DNA of 64,000 nucleotides from Rhynchopus euleeides (GCA_963210315.1 OY723259.1:2170001-2234000); one strand, 5' to 3'; shown: positions 32,155 through 43,456, numbered from the stretch's first letter. Numbers and translations are program-made. The notes: a model not told the origin generated them from the sequence alone.

Positions 32155-33456
32155 ATGGGCAACAGGGAGTCCGCAGCGAAGGACACGGAGCAGTATCGGT
32201 TGGTATGGTTTGGGTTGCACAACGTCTCCACACGTTTACTGTAAACATCGTGGCACATCGTGCACTGGGTTGTGTGTGCCGTGCCACCGCAGCCACTCTC
32301 AGCACCATTGCCGCAATGCGATGATGCGTTGGGTTTATCACAGCCACCCACCCGTGCCCCATCCCACCACACCTCCACACAGGGCTACCCGGGGCAGGTG
32401 GACAACCCGTCGCTGAATGACAACCTCAAGTTCTACCAGGAGGCGATCCGGTGCTCCCCTGGCGGGCACAACATTACCGACTTCCACAAAGCCATCCAGC
32501 ACGGTGGGTATCGAGGAAGTATGCCACCTTGCCGTGTGCACCCAGCATTCAGCATTCAGCTGCACACACGTCTGTGCGGTGGGGTTCAGTGGGGCCTTCA
32601 CTCTGTGCCTCTGTGTGTGTGTCGTAACTGTGCCAGGCCACTTTCTTTGCAGCCAGCATTGTGGGGCGGGCTCGCTCCACCTCAGTTTACTGCATTTCTG
32701 AGCGAAGGTCCTGCCAGGAGTGTTTGTGGGCTGCACAGAGCCTGCAGGTCACTGGGTCAAACCCAGGGATCCCATCATCGGGGCGACCGGAGCCTGCCCA
32801 ACGCCACTGCTAAGGCCTGTGTCCTTCCGATCTGCTCCTCCCTTCCCATCCCACCCACACCCGCAGACTACGACTGGCTAGAGTCGGATCACTCCTATAT
32901 CCAGTGGCTGTTCCCCATCCGTGAGAGGGGGATGAACATGATGGCGCAGGTGCTGCAGAAGCACGAGGCTGACAGCATTGCCTCCGACCCAGCCTTGCAG
33001 GGGCGTGTGGTGGAGTCCTATAAAACGATGCTCGACTTCTACGGGATGAAGCTGGCCGACCCTGCAACCGGCGCCATTGCGCGGCGGGATGGCGAGTTTC
33101 TTGACCACTATGCAAACCTGAACAGCAGCTCACACAACTACCTCCGCATCACGCGTATCCTGAAGTGCCTGGGTGAGATGGGGCTGGAGCACTATAAGAA
33201 ACCTTTTGTGACGCATGTCTTCAGGGAGATCTATGAGAACGGGCATCTGACCCACTGCGACAACTCATGCCGGTACTACTGGGCAGAAACACTGAAGAAA
33301 GACCAGGAGCGTGCCGAGGTGGAGGACCAGGTGATGACATGGCTGGAGGAGAGTGTCCCACCGGAGCCTGTGCGCTACACGGGCAGGCAGACCTTCGGAG
33401 GTTGGCATGGGTACGTTGCGACTGACTGGCTGTCCCACACGGACACGCCCCAGTGA
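32155..33456 (+). CDS. Opioid growth factor receptor (OGFr) conserved-domain protein
   Basis: Three exons, 32155-32202, 32383-32503 and 32867-33456, give 252 residues. The short first exon is MGNRESAAKDTEQYRL, joined in phase 0 to GYPGQVDNPSLNDNLKFY. Exon 2 joins exon 3 in phase 1 (AIQH-D-YDWLESDHSYIQW). Hallmarks of the OGFr N-terminal domain are clear: LESDHSYIQWLFPIRERGMN, MLDFYGMKL and NYLRITRILKCLGEMGLEHY. In animals OGFr binds met-enkephalin, but the domain is widespread in protists and fungi where its role is unknown, so no receptor function is implied. The MGN start could be a myristoylation signal. Exon 1 is the least certain part. The 363-bp second intron is a multiple of three without in-frame stop, so retained-intron transcripts would stay open. 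Confidence 0.82.
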
Positions 33457-34742
33457 CCCTGCCACGCGGCAACGGTGCTGGCATCCCTTACCCCCAGCCA
33501 GACCCCCCGCACCCCCACCCACCCCCCCGCCCGTGCCGGATGCCCTTGCATGGCAAAGGAGCCTCTGCCCTAGCCCTGATGGACTTTGCCTCTTGGGTAT
33601 CCTCGGGGATCCCTCCTCGGTGGCTCGTTGCCCCAGTTTGTGTGGTGTGGTGAGGCAGCGCCCGAGCTCGCTCGGTGCGACCGACACGAAATCTGGGTTA
33701 CTTTGTTCTCTTGTTGGCCGCATGCTTCCCCCTATTTTTCGCCGGGCATTTTTTGTTGCTTCTTTTTATATTTTGGGTTGCCGGTTTTTTCACATCTTTT
33801 TTTTGTGGCGTTGAAACAGAACGATGCCCCCCCCCGCCCCGCCCTGCTTGCTCCCCTCTGCCTCTATCCTTCCATCTCTTGAGACTCTCATCGGCAACCA
33901 GCCCCCCCACCCCCCCCACACCTCTTCTCGAGGCAAGCGGTGTCACTCCATAGCTACTCTACGGTGCGCCATTGCGCCGCGGGGTGGAATGCAACAAACA
34001 CACCTGACTGTGTGTGTGGTAGATACATCCATACCACGGGCAACACGTTGGGCCGGTACACTTGTGCCTGTGCTCGGGAGCTGCTCTTTGTTGCGGTGGG
34101 TGAAACGTGTCCCCACGCTGTGCCCTCACGCTGCCTCGGCATGTGTGGTTCCCGATACTTTCCAAACAAAAGAGTGAGTTCAGCCGCCCGGGTGTTCAGG
34201 TGGAACGACACGTCTGGGCTGGCGAGGTGCGAAGGTGATTGCCGTCACACCCAGTCTCTTGTGCCTAGTCTATAGTCCTGCTCGCAATGCGGCGGGGCGG
34301 GATGGTGGTGCCAGCCTGACTGGCAGCCCAGGTTCGCCAGTCTTGTGGTTTGTGATGCTGCTACCCCGGGGCCAACACTGTGATGACGACACCGCCGGCA
34401 TGTGAGGAGCTTGATTGCCTGAGAGTCAGAAGCCGAAGAGCATTGCAGGTGTTGTTCCCATCGTGCCCGGCCTATTGACCTATCCACAATGGCCGTGTAC
34501 TGATGCTGCACAACCTGCACACAGGGGTGAGGCAAGCATTGCTCATCTTGATGCCACCCAGCTGAGGTGTCAGAGGTAGGTAGGAAGGCGCTATCCGAGG
34601 CAGCACATGTGGCGACCGTTGTCGTCGTGGGTGAAGCCATCGCAAATTCTCTCATGCCACACGCTGCACCTGCATTGTTGTGTGTTTGTGTCTTGGCAGT
34701 GCACACACCCTCCAGCAGACCATCGGCACACCAGAGTGTGGG
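33457..34742. other. Intergenic DNA with dispersed repeat copies
   Basis: 33646-33690 resembles the repeat copies near 40245 and 44000 (GAGCTCGCTCGGTGCG). 34290-34440 resembles 42450-42560 (GGGATGGTGGTGCCAGCCTG, then CGCCATGTGATGAGCTTGAT-type sequence). An AG at about 34699 follows a T-rich run and may be a 5' UTR splice acceptor for the next gene. No gene called. Confidence 0.5.
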
Positions 34743-37625
34743 ATGGAGGTGCACGCCATCGACACGCTGTCAGGGCGTGAGGAGCCTCTGGAGATCGATC
34801 CCGACGCGACGGTGTCTACTATGAAGCGGCGGTGCGGCGAGGCCTTCGGGTTCGGGGAGGACGTGGAGCTGAGCGTTGGCGGGCAGCGCGTCGCGTGTGA
34901 CGGGGCGGAGCGCGTCAGCAGCGTCGCCGCCTTCTCGGGCGGGTGCCGGGTGGGGGTGGTGCGTGGGGTGGCGCAGTTTGTGGCGCAGCTGCGCAGGGGT
35001 GCTCTGAAGATTGCCAACATCCCAGCATGGGCTCAGCAGCGGCGGGAGTGCGTTCTGGCGGTCCTGACACGCGCCCTCGAGAGAAAGCTGAGTGGCGACA
35101 ATACCCGGAGCATCGTCATCCCGCCACACTGGGTGCACCCCTCGCTGCACGACGACAAGGAGGTGATGCTGCAGTTCGTGAGGTGCGATCCCAACGCCTT
35201 TCTACGTGCCAGTCCCGAACTGCGTTCAGACGCAGATGTCGTCATCACGGCGTTGCAGAAGGATGCGTCGATGTGGCAACACGTCGTGGACAAAAGCCTG
35301 CAGGAGCAGCGCAGCGTTGCGCTCGTTGCTGCGCCGCACTGCGCTAACAGCGCTGTGTGGCTCAGCGACAAGGCCTTCGTGCTTGAATCACTGGAGAACA
35401 GTGCGGCGTGGGGAGATGTGAGCGAAACATTGCAGCAGGACAAAGAGGTCGTTATGAGGGCACTTGCCTGGGGCAAGGTGAAGGACTTTCACCAACTGAG
35501 TGCGGCGCTGCAGGAGGACAAAGAGGTCGTTATGAGGGCACTTGATTATACTACAGTGAAAATCCGTGAGGTCAGTGGGGCACTGCGAGGGGACAAGGAG
35601 GTTGTCATGAAGGCATTCAATTCAGGTGCTCTGGAGGATTTTCACCAACTGAGCGCGACGCTGCAGGAGGACAAAGAGGTAGTCATGGAGGCACTTGCTT
35701 CTGTGGAAGTAAAGTTCGGTGATCTCAGCGAGGCGCTGCGAGGGGACACAGACGTCGTCGTCAAAGCACTTGCTCTGGGAAAGCTCAAACATTTTACCCA
35801 ACTGAGCGCGACATTGCAGCAGGACAAAGAGGTCGTCGTGGAGGCACTACGCAAGGAGAGAGTCAACTTCGGTGATCTCAGCGAGTCGCTGCGTGGGAAC
35901 AAAGAGGTCGTCATGAAATCACTCGCCTGGGGAAAGGTTAGCCACTTGAACCAAGTGAGCCCGACGTTGCAGGAGGACAAAGACGTTGTCATGAAGGCAC
36001 TGGGTCATCCTCTCACAGCAGTGAATTTTGGTGATCTATGCGAGGCGCTGCGCGGGGACGAACAGGTCGCCATGAAGTCACTGGATTACGGTGTTCTGAA
36101 GGACTTTCGCCAACTGAGCGTGGCGCTGCAGCATGACAAAGACGTCGCCATGCATGCACTGGGTCGTATCAAAGTGAAATTCGGTGACCTCAGCGAAGCA
36201 CTGCGAGCGGACAAGGAGGTCGCCATGAAGGCACTTGCTTGTGGCAAGCTGGTAGACTTTCACCACCTGAGCCCGGCGTTGCAGGAGGACAAAGAGCTTG
36301 CCATGAAGGCACTTCGTCGGAACATTTGCGTCTTTGGTGATCTGAGCGAAGCACTGCAAAGGGACAAATAGTTCTTCAGGAAGGCACTGCATTCTGGTTA
36401 TCTGAAGGACTTTCACCATCTGACCGCAACGTTGCAGGGCGATAAAGAGGTTGTCATGGAGGCACTTGGTTGTCTCGAACTGGATTTCAGTGAACTAAGC
36501 GAGACACTGCGAGATGACAAGGAGGTCGTCATGAAGGCACTCAGTCACCGTATTCTGACGGACTTTCACCAACTGAGCATTCCGCTGCAGGAGGACAAAC
36601 AGATCGTTATGGAGGCACTTCGTAAGGAGAGCATACATGCTTGCGAGCGAGTGCACTTTCACCAACTGAGCACTACGCTGCAGGAGGACAAACAGATCGT
36701 TATGGAGGCACTTCGTAAGGAGAGCACACATGCTTGCGAGCGAGTGCACTTTCACCAACTGAGCACTACGCTGCAGGAGGACAAGGATATTGTTATGGAG
36801 GCACTTCGTAAGGAGAGCATACATTTCAGTGATCTGAGCGAAGCGCTGCGAGGGGACAAGGAGGTCGTCATAGAGGCACTCCATCGCCACAAGCTGATTC
36901 CCTTTCGCCAACTGTGTACGACGTTGCAGCAGGACAAGGAGGTCGTTATGGAGGCACTTGCTTGGGTCAAAAAAGTGAGTTTCGGTGATTTTTGCGACGC
37001 GCTGCGCGGGGACAAAGAGGTTGCCATGAAGGCACTTGATTGTGGCAAGCTGGCTCACTTTCACCACCTGAGCGCGGCGTTGCAGGAGGACAAAGAAGTC
37101 GTCATGCAGGCACTTTCCCGGAAGACTGTGACGTTTGGTGCTCTGAGCGAGGCGCTGCGAACTGATAAACCCTTCGTGCTGCAGGTCATCGGCTTCGTTC
37201 ATGACAGTTACGCCGACATCAGTGGCCCACTTCGGCAAGACAAGGACGTTGCGTTGGCAGCTATTGCAGAGAGCTCATCCGCGTTCGTCGGCATGTCCAC
37301 TGCGCTGCGTGACGACCTGGACGTGGCACTTGCTGCCATCCGTGCCGACCGGCGCAACTTCGTCTATGCGGGGGACAGTGTGCGTGCTGACAGGCGGGCA
37401 GCGCTTGCAGCTTTCTGCGCGAACAGCGAGAACAACCCTCGCAGCTCTGCCCTGCTCCTCTTTGCAAACCGGCAGGTTTCACGCAGCCCCCCTGTGCTGC
37501 TCCCTTTTGCCAGTGCAGAGCTGCAGGCAGACCGCGAGGTGGTGCTTGCTGCGGTGCATGCGAACCCACAGAACGCCGCCCACGCCAGCCCTGCCCTGCA
37601 AGACCTGGTGGCCTCTGTTCTGTAG
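34743..37625 (+). CDS. Ubiquitin-like plus DUF4116 repeat protein, interrupted by in-frame TAG
   Basis: The ATG at 34743 starts MEVHAIDTLSGREEPLEI. The first 75 residues look like a ubiquitin-type beta-grasp (TVSTMKRRCGEAFGF, VELSVGGQRVACDG). From about residue 130 there are dozens of 23-26 residue units of the form L..DKEVVMKALA..., matching the DUF4116 repeat pattern. At 36369-36371 one unit reads GACAAATAGTTC where its neighbours have GACAAAGAGGTC, so a Glu codon has become TAG. The same frame continues with the same repeats to TAG at 37623. Full length would be 960 codons. It could be a pseudogene, a polymorphic null allele or a readthrough gene; the repeats after the stop are not degraded. 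Units near 36600-36790 are almost identical in tandem, a recent expansion. The molecular role of DUF4116 is unknown. Confidence 0.8.
36369..36371 (+). other. In-frame TAG inside DUF4116 array
   Basis: Single-base GAG to TAG change relative to sister units, with context AAA-TAG-TTC. Reading frame and repeat periodicity are kept on both sides. Confidence 0.85.
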
Positions 37626-38994
37626 GGCACCGCCCTGCCGAGGGTCGAGCTGTGCCTGTTGCCCTGCCCGGCAGCCGTCGACGAGCTGGAAAAGGAATCA
37701 GAACTGCACCATGCGCACCATCAGCACACGCGGCCCAGATGCAGCCCTGCTCGTGGAACAGACAACGAACCTAGTCTAGACTCCATCCTTTGTGATTCCT
37801 CAACCCAAAGGGCTGCCATGAACCTGCTCAACTGTCAGTGCTTCTCCAGTGGCGATACGGTGGCGGCCTCTCCGATGGGGCGAGGCAGCGATACCGACCA
37901 GGGCCGAGCGCAGCAGGGGCGACAGCGCGCCGATCGCTGACGTGTCTGAAGGTGCGGCGTGCCACAGCCCCAACTGCACCAGGACAAGACACATCCGTTG
38001 AGGAGCACCCCTTCCTCAAGCTCTCTGGCTCCGGGCCACTTACAATCATACAAGAGGTAGAACAGCGCTCCCCTGTGTGTTGTGGTGGCACCCTGACCCA
38101 GGGCGATCGCAGAAGGGGGTGGGGAGTGGACCCCCACAGAGGGGGTCCCCCCTATTCTCCCGCCAGCTCCTTCTCTCTCCATTGTCTTGACCAACTCGCA
38201 AGCACCTGATGTGTCCATGCCATTTCCTGCCACCAAGAGGCTGGCTGATGTGCCGGGCGTGGTTGATGCCAGCGCCCGCAAACAAAAAGGAGAACGTGCA
38301 GTCCCGTCAGCTGCTTGGATGGCCCACGCCCTGCTCTTGTTGACTCAACCCTTCCCTGACGTGACACGACCCACTCTTTTGGTGGAGGCCACCCCCAGCC
38401 CCCTTTTTCGTTTTATCATGGATCTAGATCGACAGAGCGCCTTACTCCGGCACGGTAACACAAAAATGCGTCCGTCAAAGCGCAGTCCCGCGGTCTGAAC
38501 CTGGGACCACCTTCCTCCCCCCCTTTTATATTCCATCTGCTGTTCAGAGAGGCGGATGCCCTTGGCGCCCTCGATATTCCAAAAGACACCACATGCGTCG
38601 TTCAGCGCTTTGGGCATTCGGCCTTTCCTGCGTGTCGCTGGGCACAGGAGCTCATCGCATCAACCTCTTGCTGTCTCCTGCCCCTGCAGGTCCTGTAGAG
38701 TATACTCCATTTTTTCGTTGGAGCTGTCTCTGATCAATGGGAGAACCTACCGCATTTGTCAGCCCCCGCTCTGGCTGCTGCCCCCAGACTGCCGGTCCCG
38801 GTCGGGGGTCCACCGCGGAGAACCCGCCCCCCACCCGCTCCATTCCCCCATGCTGAATGCACTCGACACTGTGATTTTGGCGCGCGGTATTGTGGGCAGC
38901 TCGTGTCAAGGGCGGTTTCCTGGGTGTGAATCTTCCTGTTTCCTGTTTTGCTGTGCACTTCCACCGCAGGTGAACAAAGCTAGTGTAACGTAGA
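37626..38994. other. Intergenic DNA before the ubiquitin-like/ankyrin gene
   Basis: No gene is supported. The segment 38660-38700 (CAACCTCTTGCTGTCTCCTG followed by CTGCAGGTC) recurs near 42630-42665. A pyrimidine-rich tract ending CCACCGCAG|GTG at 38969 lies 25 bases before the next start codon and may be a 5' UTR acceptor. Confidence 0.5.
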
Positions 38995-40131
38995 ATGCTG
39001 ATCCACTTCCAATGTGCGGGGCTTGATTCTTTCAGCATCGCTGTGAAGGAGACGGCAACAGTGGACAGTGTGAAGGCCACTGTGTCGGAGAACACGGGGT
39101 TGAGTGCAGACAACATCGACCTGTGTGCTGATGACGACGGGAAAGCCATCACAGACGTGCAGGCGCTGCAGGATGGCTGCACTGTCGTTGTGAAGGCGAG
39201 CGCGCGGGCGCTAGCTGTGCAGACGCTGACCGATCGGGGATGCGAGTTGAGCACCGACGCAGTCAGCAGCCTTCTTAAACTCGGCGAGTGGGTCACTGAG
39301 CAGGGCGACTGCCACCCCGACTGTGCCGAGCTGCTTCCTCTTTACTTGGATGCTGGCTTTGCTGGGCCCGAGGCTCTCTTCGTCGCTGCGGCGATAGACG
39401 ACGCTGCCAGCATGCAGCGCGTGCTTGATACAGGTGTCGGCATTAACACCAATGACGACACGTTCTACATCCCCGCCCTGTTGTTTGCTGCCGCGTGCGG
39501 CTCGGTTGCATGCGTGCGCCTGGCACTTGCTGCTGGAAGCAGCCTCGATGAACGTGTCGGTGCACAGACCTTCAGCGGTGGGTTGACTGCACTGATGTTA
39601 GCAGCACGCTGCGGATCCGCTGAGTGTGTGCGCCTCCTCCTCGACGCTGGGTGTGACGTGAATGTCAGAGCCGACTACGGCGACTCCGCGCTGTCGCTGG
39701 CTCTGTTCGGCGAGTCGATCGAGTGTGTGCGTATGATCCTCGACGCTGGCTGCGATGTGGCATCACTCGCCTATAAGGCTCTTGCGAAGGCCGCATCAAA
39801 AGGGTCTGTTGAGTTCCTCCGCCTGCTTGTCGACATGGGGTGCGACATCAATGCGACGTGCAACTACGCAGGCAATATGACGACACTGATGCATGCAGCT
39901 TGCTCTGGCTCTGTGGAGGCCATGCGGTTTGTCATCGAGGCAGGATGTGACATTGACGCAAAATGCAAAAAAGGCAAGACGGCAATGCACCACGCAAAGA
40001 AATGCGGAAACGATGCCCTTCTGCAGCAGGCGCTCGATGAGAGCAACAGCAAGAAGAGAAGGAGGCGCGGCAGTGCCTCGGCTACAAAGAAAACTGTCCC
40101 TGCAAAGTGTGGATGCCCGTGCTGCAGATGA
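38995..40131 (+). CDS. Ubiquitin-like domain plus ankyrin-repeat protein
   Basis: A single exon of 378 residues. Residues 1-72 (MLIHFQCAGLDSFSI, TVDSVKATVSENTGL, DNIDLCADDDGKAI) have the strand-helix-strand pattern of a ubiquitin-like fold but no terminal GG, so it is not a conjugated form. Residues about 125-345 hold six or seven ankyrin repeats, clearest at LTALMLAARCGSAECVRLLL and TALMHAAC-like repeats (TTLMHAACSGSVEAMRFVI). The tail has a nuclear-localisation-like KKRRRRG and ends CGCPCCR, which could bind metal or be palmitoylated. The neighbouring DUF4116 gene also begins with a ubiquitin-like domain, so the two may share an N-terminal module. This gene is intronless, unlike the ankyrin-AAA gene at the start of the window. 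Confidence 0.82.
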   Translation: MLIHFQCAGLDSFSIAVKETATVDSVKATVSENTGLSADNIDLCADDDGKAITDVQALQDGCTVVVKASARALAVQTLTDRGCELSTDAVSSLLKLGEWVTEQGDCHPDCAELLPLYLDAGFAGPEALFVAAAIDDAASMQRVLDTGVGINTNDDTFYIPALLFAAACGSVACVRLALAAGSSLDERVGAQTFSGGLTALMLAARCGSAECVRLLLDAGCDVNVRADYGDSALSLALFGESIECVRMILDAGCDVASLAYKALAKAASKGSVEFLRLLVDMGCDINATCNYAGNMTTLMHAACSGSVEAMRFVIEAGCDIDAKCKKGKTAMHHAKKCGNDALLQQALDESNSKKRRRRGSASATKKTVPAKCGCPCCR

Positions 40132-40239
40132 TCCCCGTGACCAAGGCCAGCTGCAACGCAGTGCATGTTGTCTCAAAACCAGGTGCTAGATGTGTTCGAC
40201 ACCCACCCCAACGTGACCCCTGTGTGTCTGACAGTGGAG

Positions 40240-41110
40240 GCAGCACCAGAGTTCGCTCAGTGCGACCTGCACTAAACTACCGTAAACGGAAATATTGTGG
40301 ACCGTAATAAAGGTGAACCGTACTATAGGTGGACCGTAAAAAAGATGGAACAAATGGGATTTTTCCGGAACTTGGAACATTTTTACGGTCCACCTATTTT
40401 ACGGTTGGGATAGTGAACTTGGCGGTTTTTTTTACGAGTTCCTTCGTGACGAAGTCGCGAAGGAACCAAGGAAATCGCACGACTGAAGCTGCAGGATTAA
40501 CACCACAGGGCCTCAGCACAGAGTGTGCGCTCACCATCGTCCGGGAACTGTTCTCCCACAGTTACTGCAGGGTGTACTACACTAAAGGAGTACGATTTCC
40601 CTGAATTTTCCGGGCACTGATTCACGAATTTACATCTGGAGGGAGCCCGGTGGTCTCAGCTTCTGTCTGCGCACCCTGCCGTACTGTGGCTGCTTTTGTG
40701 GGCTCGTGCAGCAGGTTCTACTTTTACTTCTACCGGAACGCTCCTTGCATGGTACTACACTTCTCGAGGTGTGGTGGTGGGTGAGTCTCGAGGTGAGTGG
40801 TGGTGATCGTGCCCTTTCCACACGCAGGGAGGACTTGCTTCTCTTGCTGGTGTTGGTTGCGGTGGTGGAGGGAGGGTCCAAAGCTGGGAGGTCGGGAGGC
40901 CTACGTGCGGGAGTCTGCGGCGTGGAGGCCGCAGTCCGCGCCCCGCAACCCACCAGCCCGCGGGCGAAAATTGCATTGTCTTTTCCAGTCCCAATAAATG
41001 GTGGACCGTAAAAGTGATGGAACGTTTGGCCTTTTTTTGGGAACTTGGAACATTTTTACGGTCCACCCTTTTTCCGTTTACGGTAAAAAGATTAACGTGT
41101 GTGTCCGACA
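40240..41110 (+). repeat. Dispersed repeat split by the 804-bp TIR element
   Basis: The left part (AGAGTTCGCTCAGTGCG ... CACTAAACTA, about 40248-40279) and the right part (TAAAAAGATTAACGTGTGTG, from 41084) together match the uninterrupted copy at about 44003-44058, which reads CACTAAACTAAAAAGATTAAC with nothing in between. This gives an empty-site comparison inside the same window. Confidence 0.8.
40280..41083. mobile_element. 804-bp TA-flanked TIR element (CCGTAAACGG ends)
   Basis: Left end CCGTAAACGGAAAT and right end CCGTTTACGG are inverted, with TA outside each (40278-40279, 41084-41085). The related empty site near 44034 has a single TA. Inner inverted motifs GGTGGACCGTAAAA and TTTTACGGTCCACC repeat at about 40332, 40384, 40997 and 41055. 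No transposase is seen, so it is a non-autonomous element. The TA target and short TIRs suggest a Tc1/mariner-like mobilising enzyme (inference). It contains a sequence block (about 40435-40570) shared in diverged form with 63060-63215. Confidence 0.85.
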
Positions 41111-42958
41111 CCCTCCTCAACATCCCCGTGTGCCTGTGTTGTACCCCTGCTGTGTCCCACCCACTGCGTCCGACTGTCCCAGGCATCACCTATCCTTGCT
41201 GCTCACTTGACAGGCCCTTGGGCTGATGTCGTGAGCTTCACTTCTGCCTGCGGCTGCTGATCCGCGGCTCTTGGGGCTTGTGAAGAAGACATGGCGCTGC
41301 CACCCGACTTGCCTCGGGTGAGGATCCAAAGGGGACCAATGGGGGCCCTCGCTACGAGTCACTGTGAGTCACGAGTCGTCAGTTGTCAGCCAAACATGGC
41401 TGACTTCTCACTTTTTCTCACTCAGTCACACTTGGTAGCGAGGGCCCCCAATGTATCATTTCCCAAAATGGTCTGGCTGACCCCGAAACCGATGGGCACG
41501 ATATGCGTTTCACCCATGCCTGTCTGAAGGCCCTGGGGGTGGGGTGGGGTCTTCAGGTGGGCCCTCTGCGCCGACCCCACCCCTCCCTCCTGTCCCCGAG
41601 TCAAGGACAATCCCTTCATGTTCTCCCAAGCCTTTGAATCCCCCCCCCCCCCCGAATCCCCCACCCCACGCTCTTCACGCAGTACGTAGCTGAAGTAAGT
41701 GAAGTGTGTGATGGTCGACATGGTGGCTTAGATGTTACAATTCTTGCCCGCATTTGCATGTAGGATTGCACGCATCCGGAGCCTTCGCTCAGAACTGCAG
41801 AAGAGTGAGGAAAGGTGGGCCCGCCTCACAGCATTGGCTGCAAAGTGACACAGTTTGACACAACAGTGGCACAGAGCGAATGCCCCCCATTGTTCAGAAA
41901 AGAGCTGCATCTGTCAGTGTTTTGCAGATAAGCTCCCGTCGTAGTCACCGTCATACACAATTCCTGCACCAGATCAGGGCCTGGGTTGGAGCCCAGCTGG
42001 TGGGTCCTGGTCCCGGTGGGTGACCCAGTCCTGAGGGTCCCAGGGTGGCTGCGGTCAGCAAACAATGTCTGGTTCCCTTGTTTCGTGTGGCGAGGAAAAC
42101 AACGTGCGTATTCCTTGCAACGTGCCACCCCTGAGGCCTCACGTGTCACGGTGCCTCCCTTCACCCCCTTCCCTTTCCGTGTTCCCACTCCCTTCCCGAA
42201 GTGTGTTGTGAATGTGTGATGGAAGTGTAGAACTGCGACAGGAAGAAGCGAACAACACACCGCTAGGTGCATGCATCGCCTCAAGGCTCTTGCTTTTCCT
42301 GACCCACTCGGGCTTTCAGCCCGATACAGGACAGGGCGTGTTTTCCTGACCCACTCGAGTGCTTCTCCAAAACTGCGCCTGAGTGATAACGTCCTACTCT
42401 CTGCCTCGATTGCTTATGCTTACACACAACGACGTGTTCTATACCCACTCACAATGCGGCATTCCTGGCTCGACTCGGGATGGTGCCAGCCTGCTCAGCC
42501 AGGTTCTCGTGGTTGTCGACACCCGCCATGTGATGAGCTTGATCGCCTCTGTCGGAAGCACAAGGGTGAGTTTCCCGTGCAGCCTTCCTGGCTCGCGAGG
42601 ACCTTGAATATTCTATCGGCAGACCAGCGCCTCAACCTCTTGCTGTCTCCTGCCACTGCAGGTCTTCTGTTGAAGCGTCGGGCTTTCAGCCCGGTGAGAC
42701 ACGCATTCCCTTCTGCACACCTTATTGGGGAGCCCATCCCCTCAAAGGCTGCCACCTCGCGTGTCACAGTGCCTCCCTTCACCCCTTCCCTTTTCTGTGT
42801 TCCCACTCCCTACCGAAGCACCCTAAGCGGCAAAAATGAGTCGCGGGCCACATCGGGGGGGTGGGGGGGGGGGGATCTGATAACACTCTGCCTCGATTGC
42901 CCGCACACACACCACACATCCACCCTGTTCCCTTTGCAGGCAGCACGGACACCTCGCA
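41086..42958. other. Repeat-rich intergenic DNA
   Basis: Contains a 115-bp palindromic element (41338-41453), a block 41780-41890 that recurs at about 63720-63815, and a pair of about 85-bp repeats at 42115-42200 and 42745-42825 (CACGTGTCACGGTGCCTCCC versus CGCGTGTCACAGTGCCTCCC). It also contains 42450-42665 related to 34.3 kb and 38.66 kb. No gene called. Confidence 0.55.
41338..41453. repeat. 115-bp inverted-repeat (MITE-like) element
   Basis: Left arm AATGGGGGCCCTCGCTAC and right arm GTAGCGAGGGCCCCCAAT are reverse complements apart from one base, separated by about 80 bp with repeated GAGTCAC motifs. No target duplication is clear. Confidence 0.65.
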
Positions 42959-43456
42959 ATGATGTTCCCCGGCGCCGGGCCTCTGCCCTCCACAGCTGAG
43001 GAGAAAATTGCGTTTGTGTTCGCCCGTTACGACAAGGACCTGGATGGGGCATGGAAGATGTCAGAGCTCGGGAGCTTCATCCAAGAGCTGCACGGCGACG
43101 TGATGAAGGACGCCGACTTCCCGGTGCACTGCAAGGCATGGGGCTGTGACGACAAGGGGCCCTCGCTGGATCACCTGAAGAAGCGCTACGAAGGGAAGCC
43201 TGGTATGCCAGCACGGAGCTTCTCCATCGGGCGTTGGGGGGGGGGGGTTTTGATGGGTGCTCCAGAGCGACGAAGCGCAGCGCGAGTCGCAAAGGAACTT
43301 CATGCCATTTTTCACAGGGCCCCCAACACAGCCTCGGAGACAGCCATCGCCACCCTGCTTTCATGTTAGCACTGCCACCCCGCACCCACACACGCCACAG
43401 AGCTGCTCGAGCAGGAGTTCGGGATGTGCATGGGCCTGTCCGCCTGCATTGCGTAG
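42959..43456 (+). CDS. Small EF-hand protein
   Basis: Two exons, 42959-43202 and 43401-43456, give 99 residues, with a GTATGC...GCCACAG phase-1 intron. The product starts MMFPGAGPLPSTAEEKIAFV. The loop DKDLDGAWKMSE (about residues 25-36) has Asp, Asp, Asp and Glu at the calcium-coordinating positions of a canonical EF-hand. The second half (CKAWGCDDKGPSLDHLKKRY) may be a degenerate partner hand. A 3' splice acceptor at 42939 (CTTTGCAG) sits 20 bases before the ATG, so an upstream non-coding or coding exon may exist. A calcium sensor or buffer role is inferred from the motif only. Spliced exon 2 ends LSACIA and TAG at 43454. Confidence 0.68.

Noticed and set aside
38470-38515. tRNA-like T-arm sequence (GGTTCAGACC on the minus strand)
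   Set aside because: No cloverleaf with matching acceptor, D and anticodon stems could be drawn around it. No other tRNA or rRNA was found by eye.
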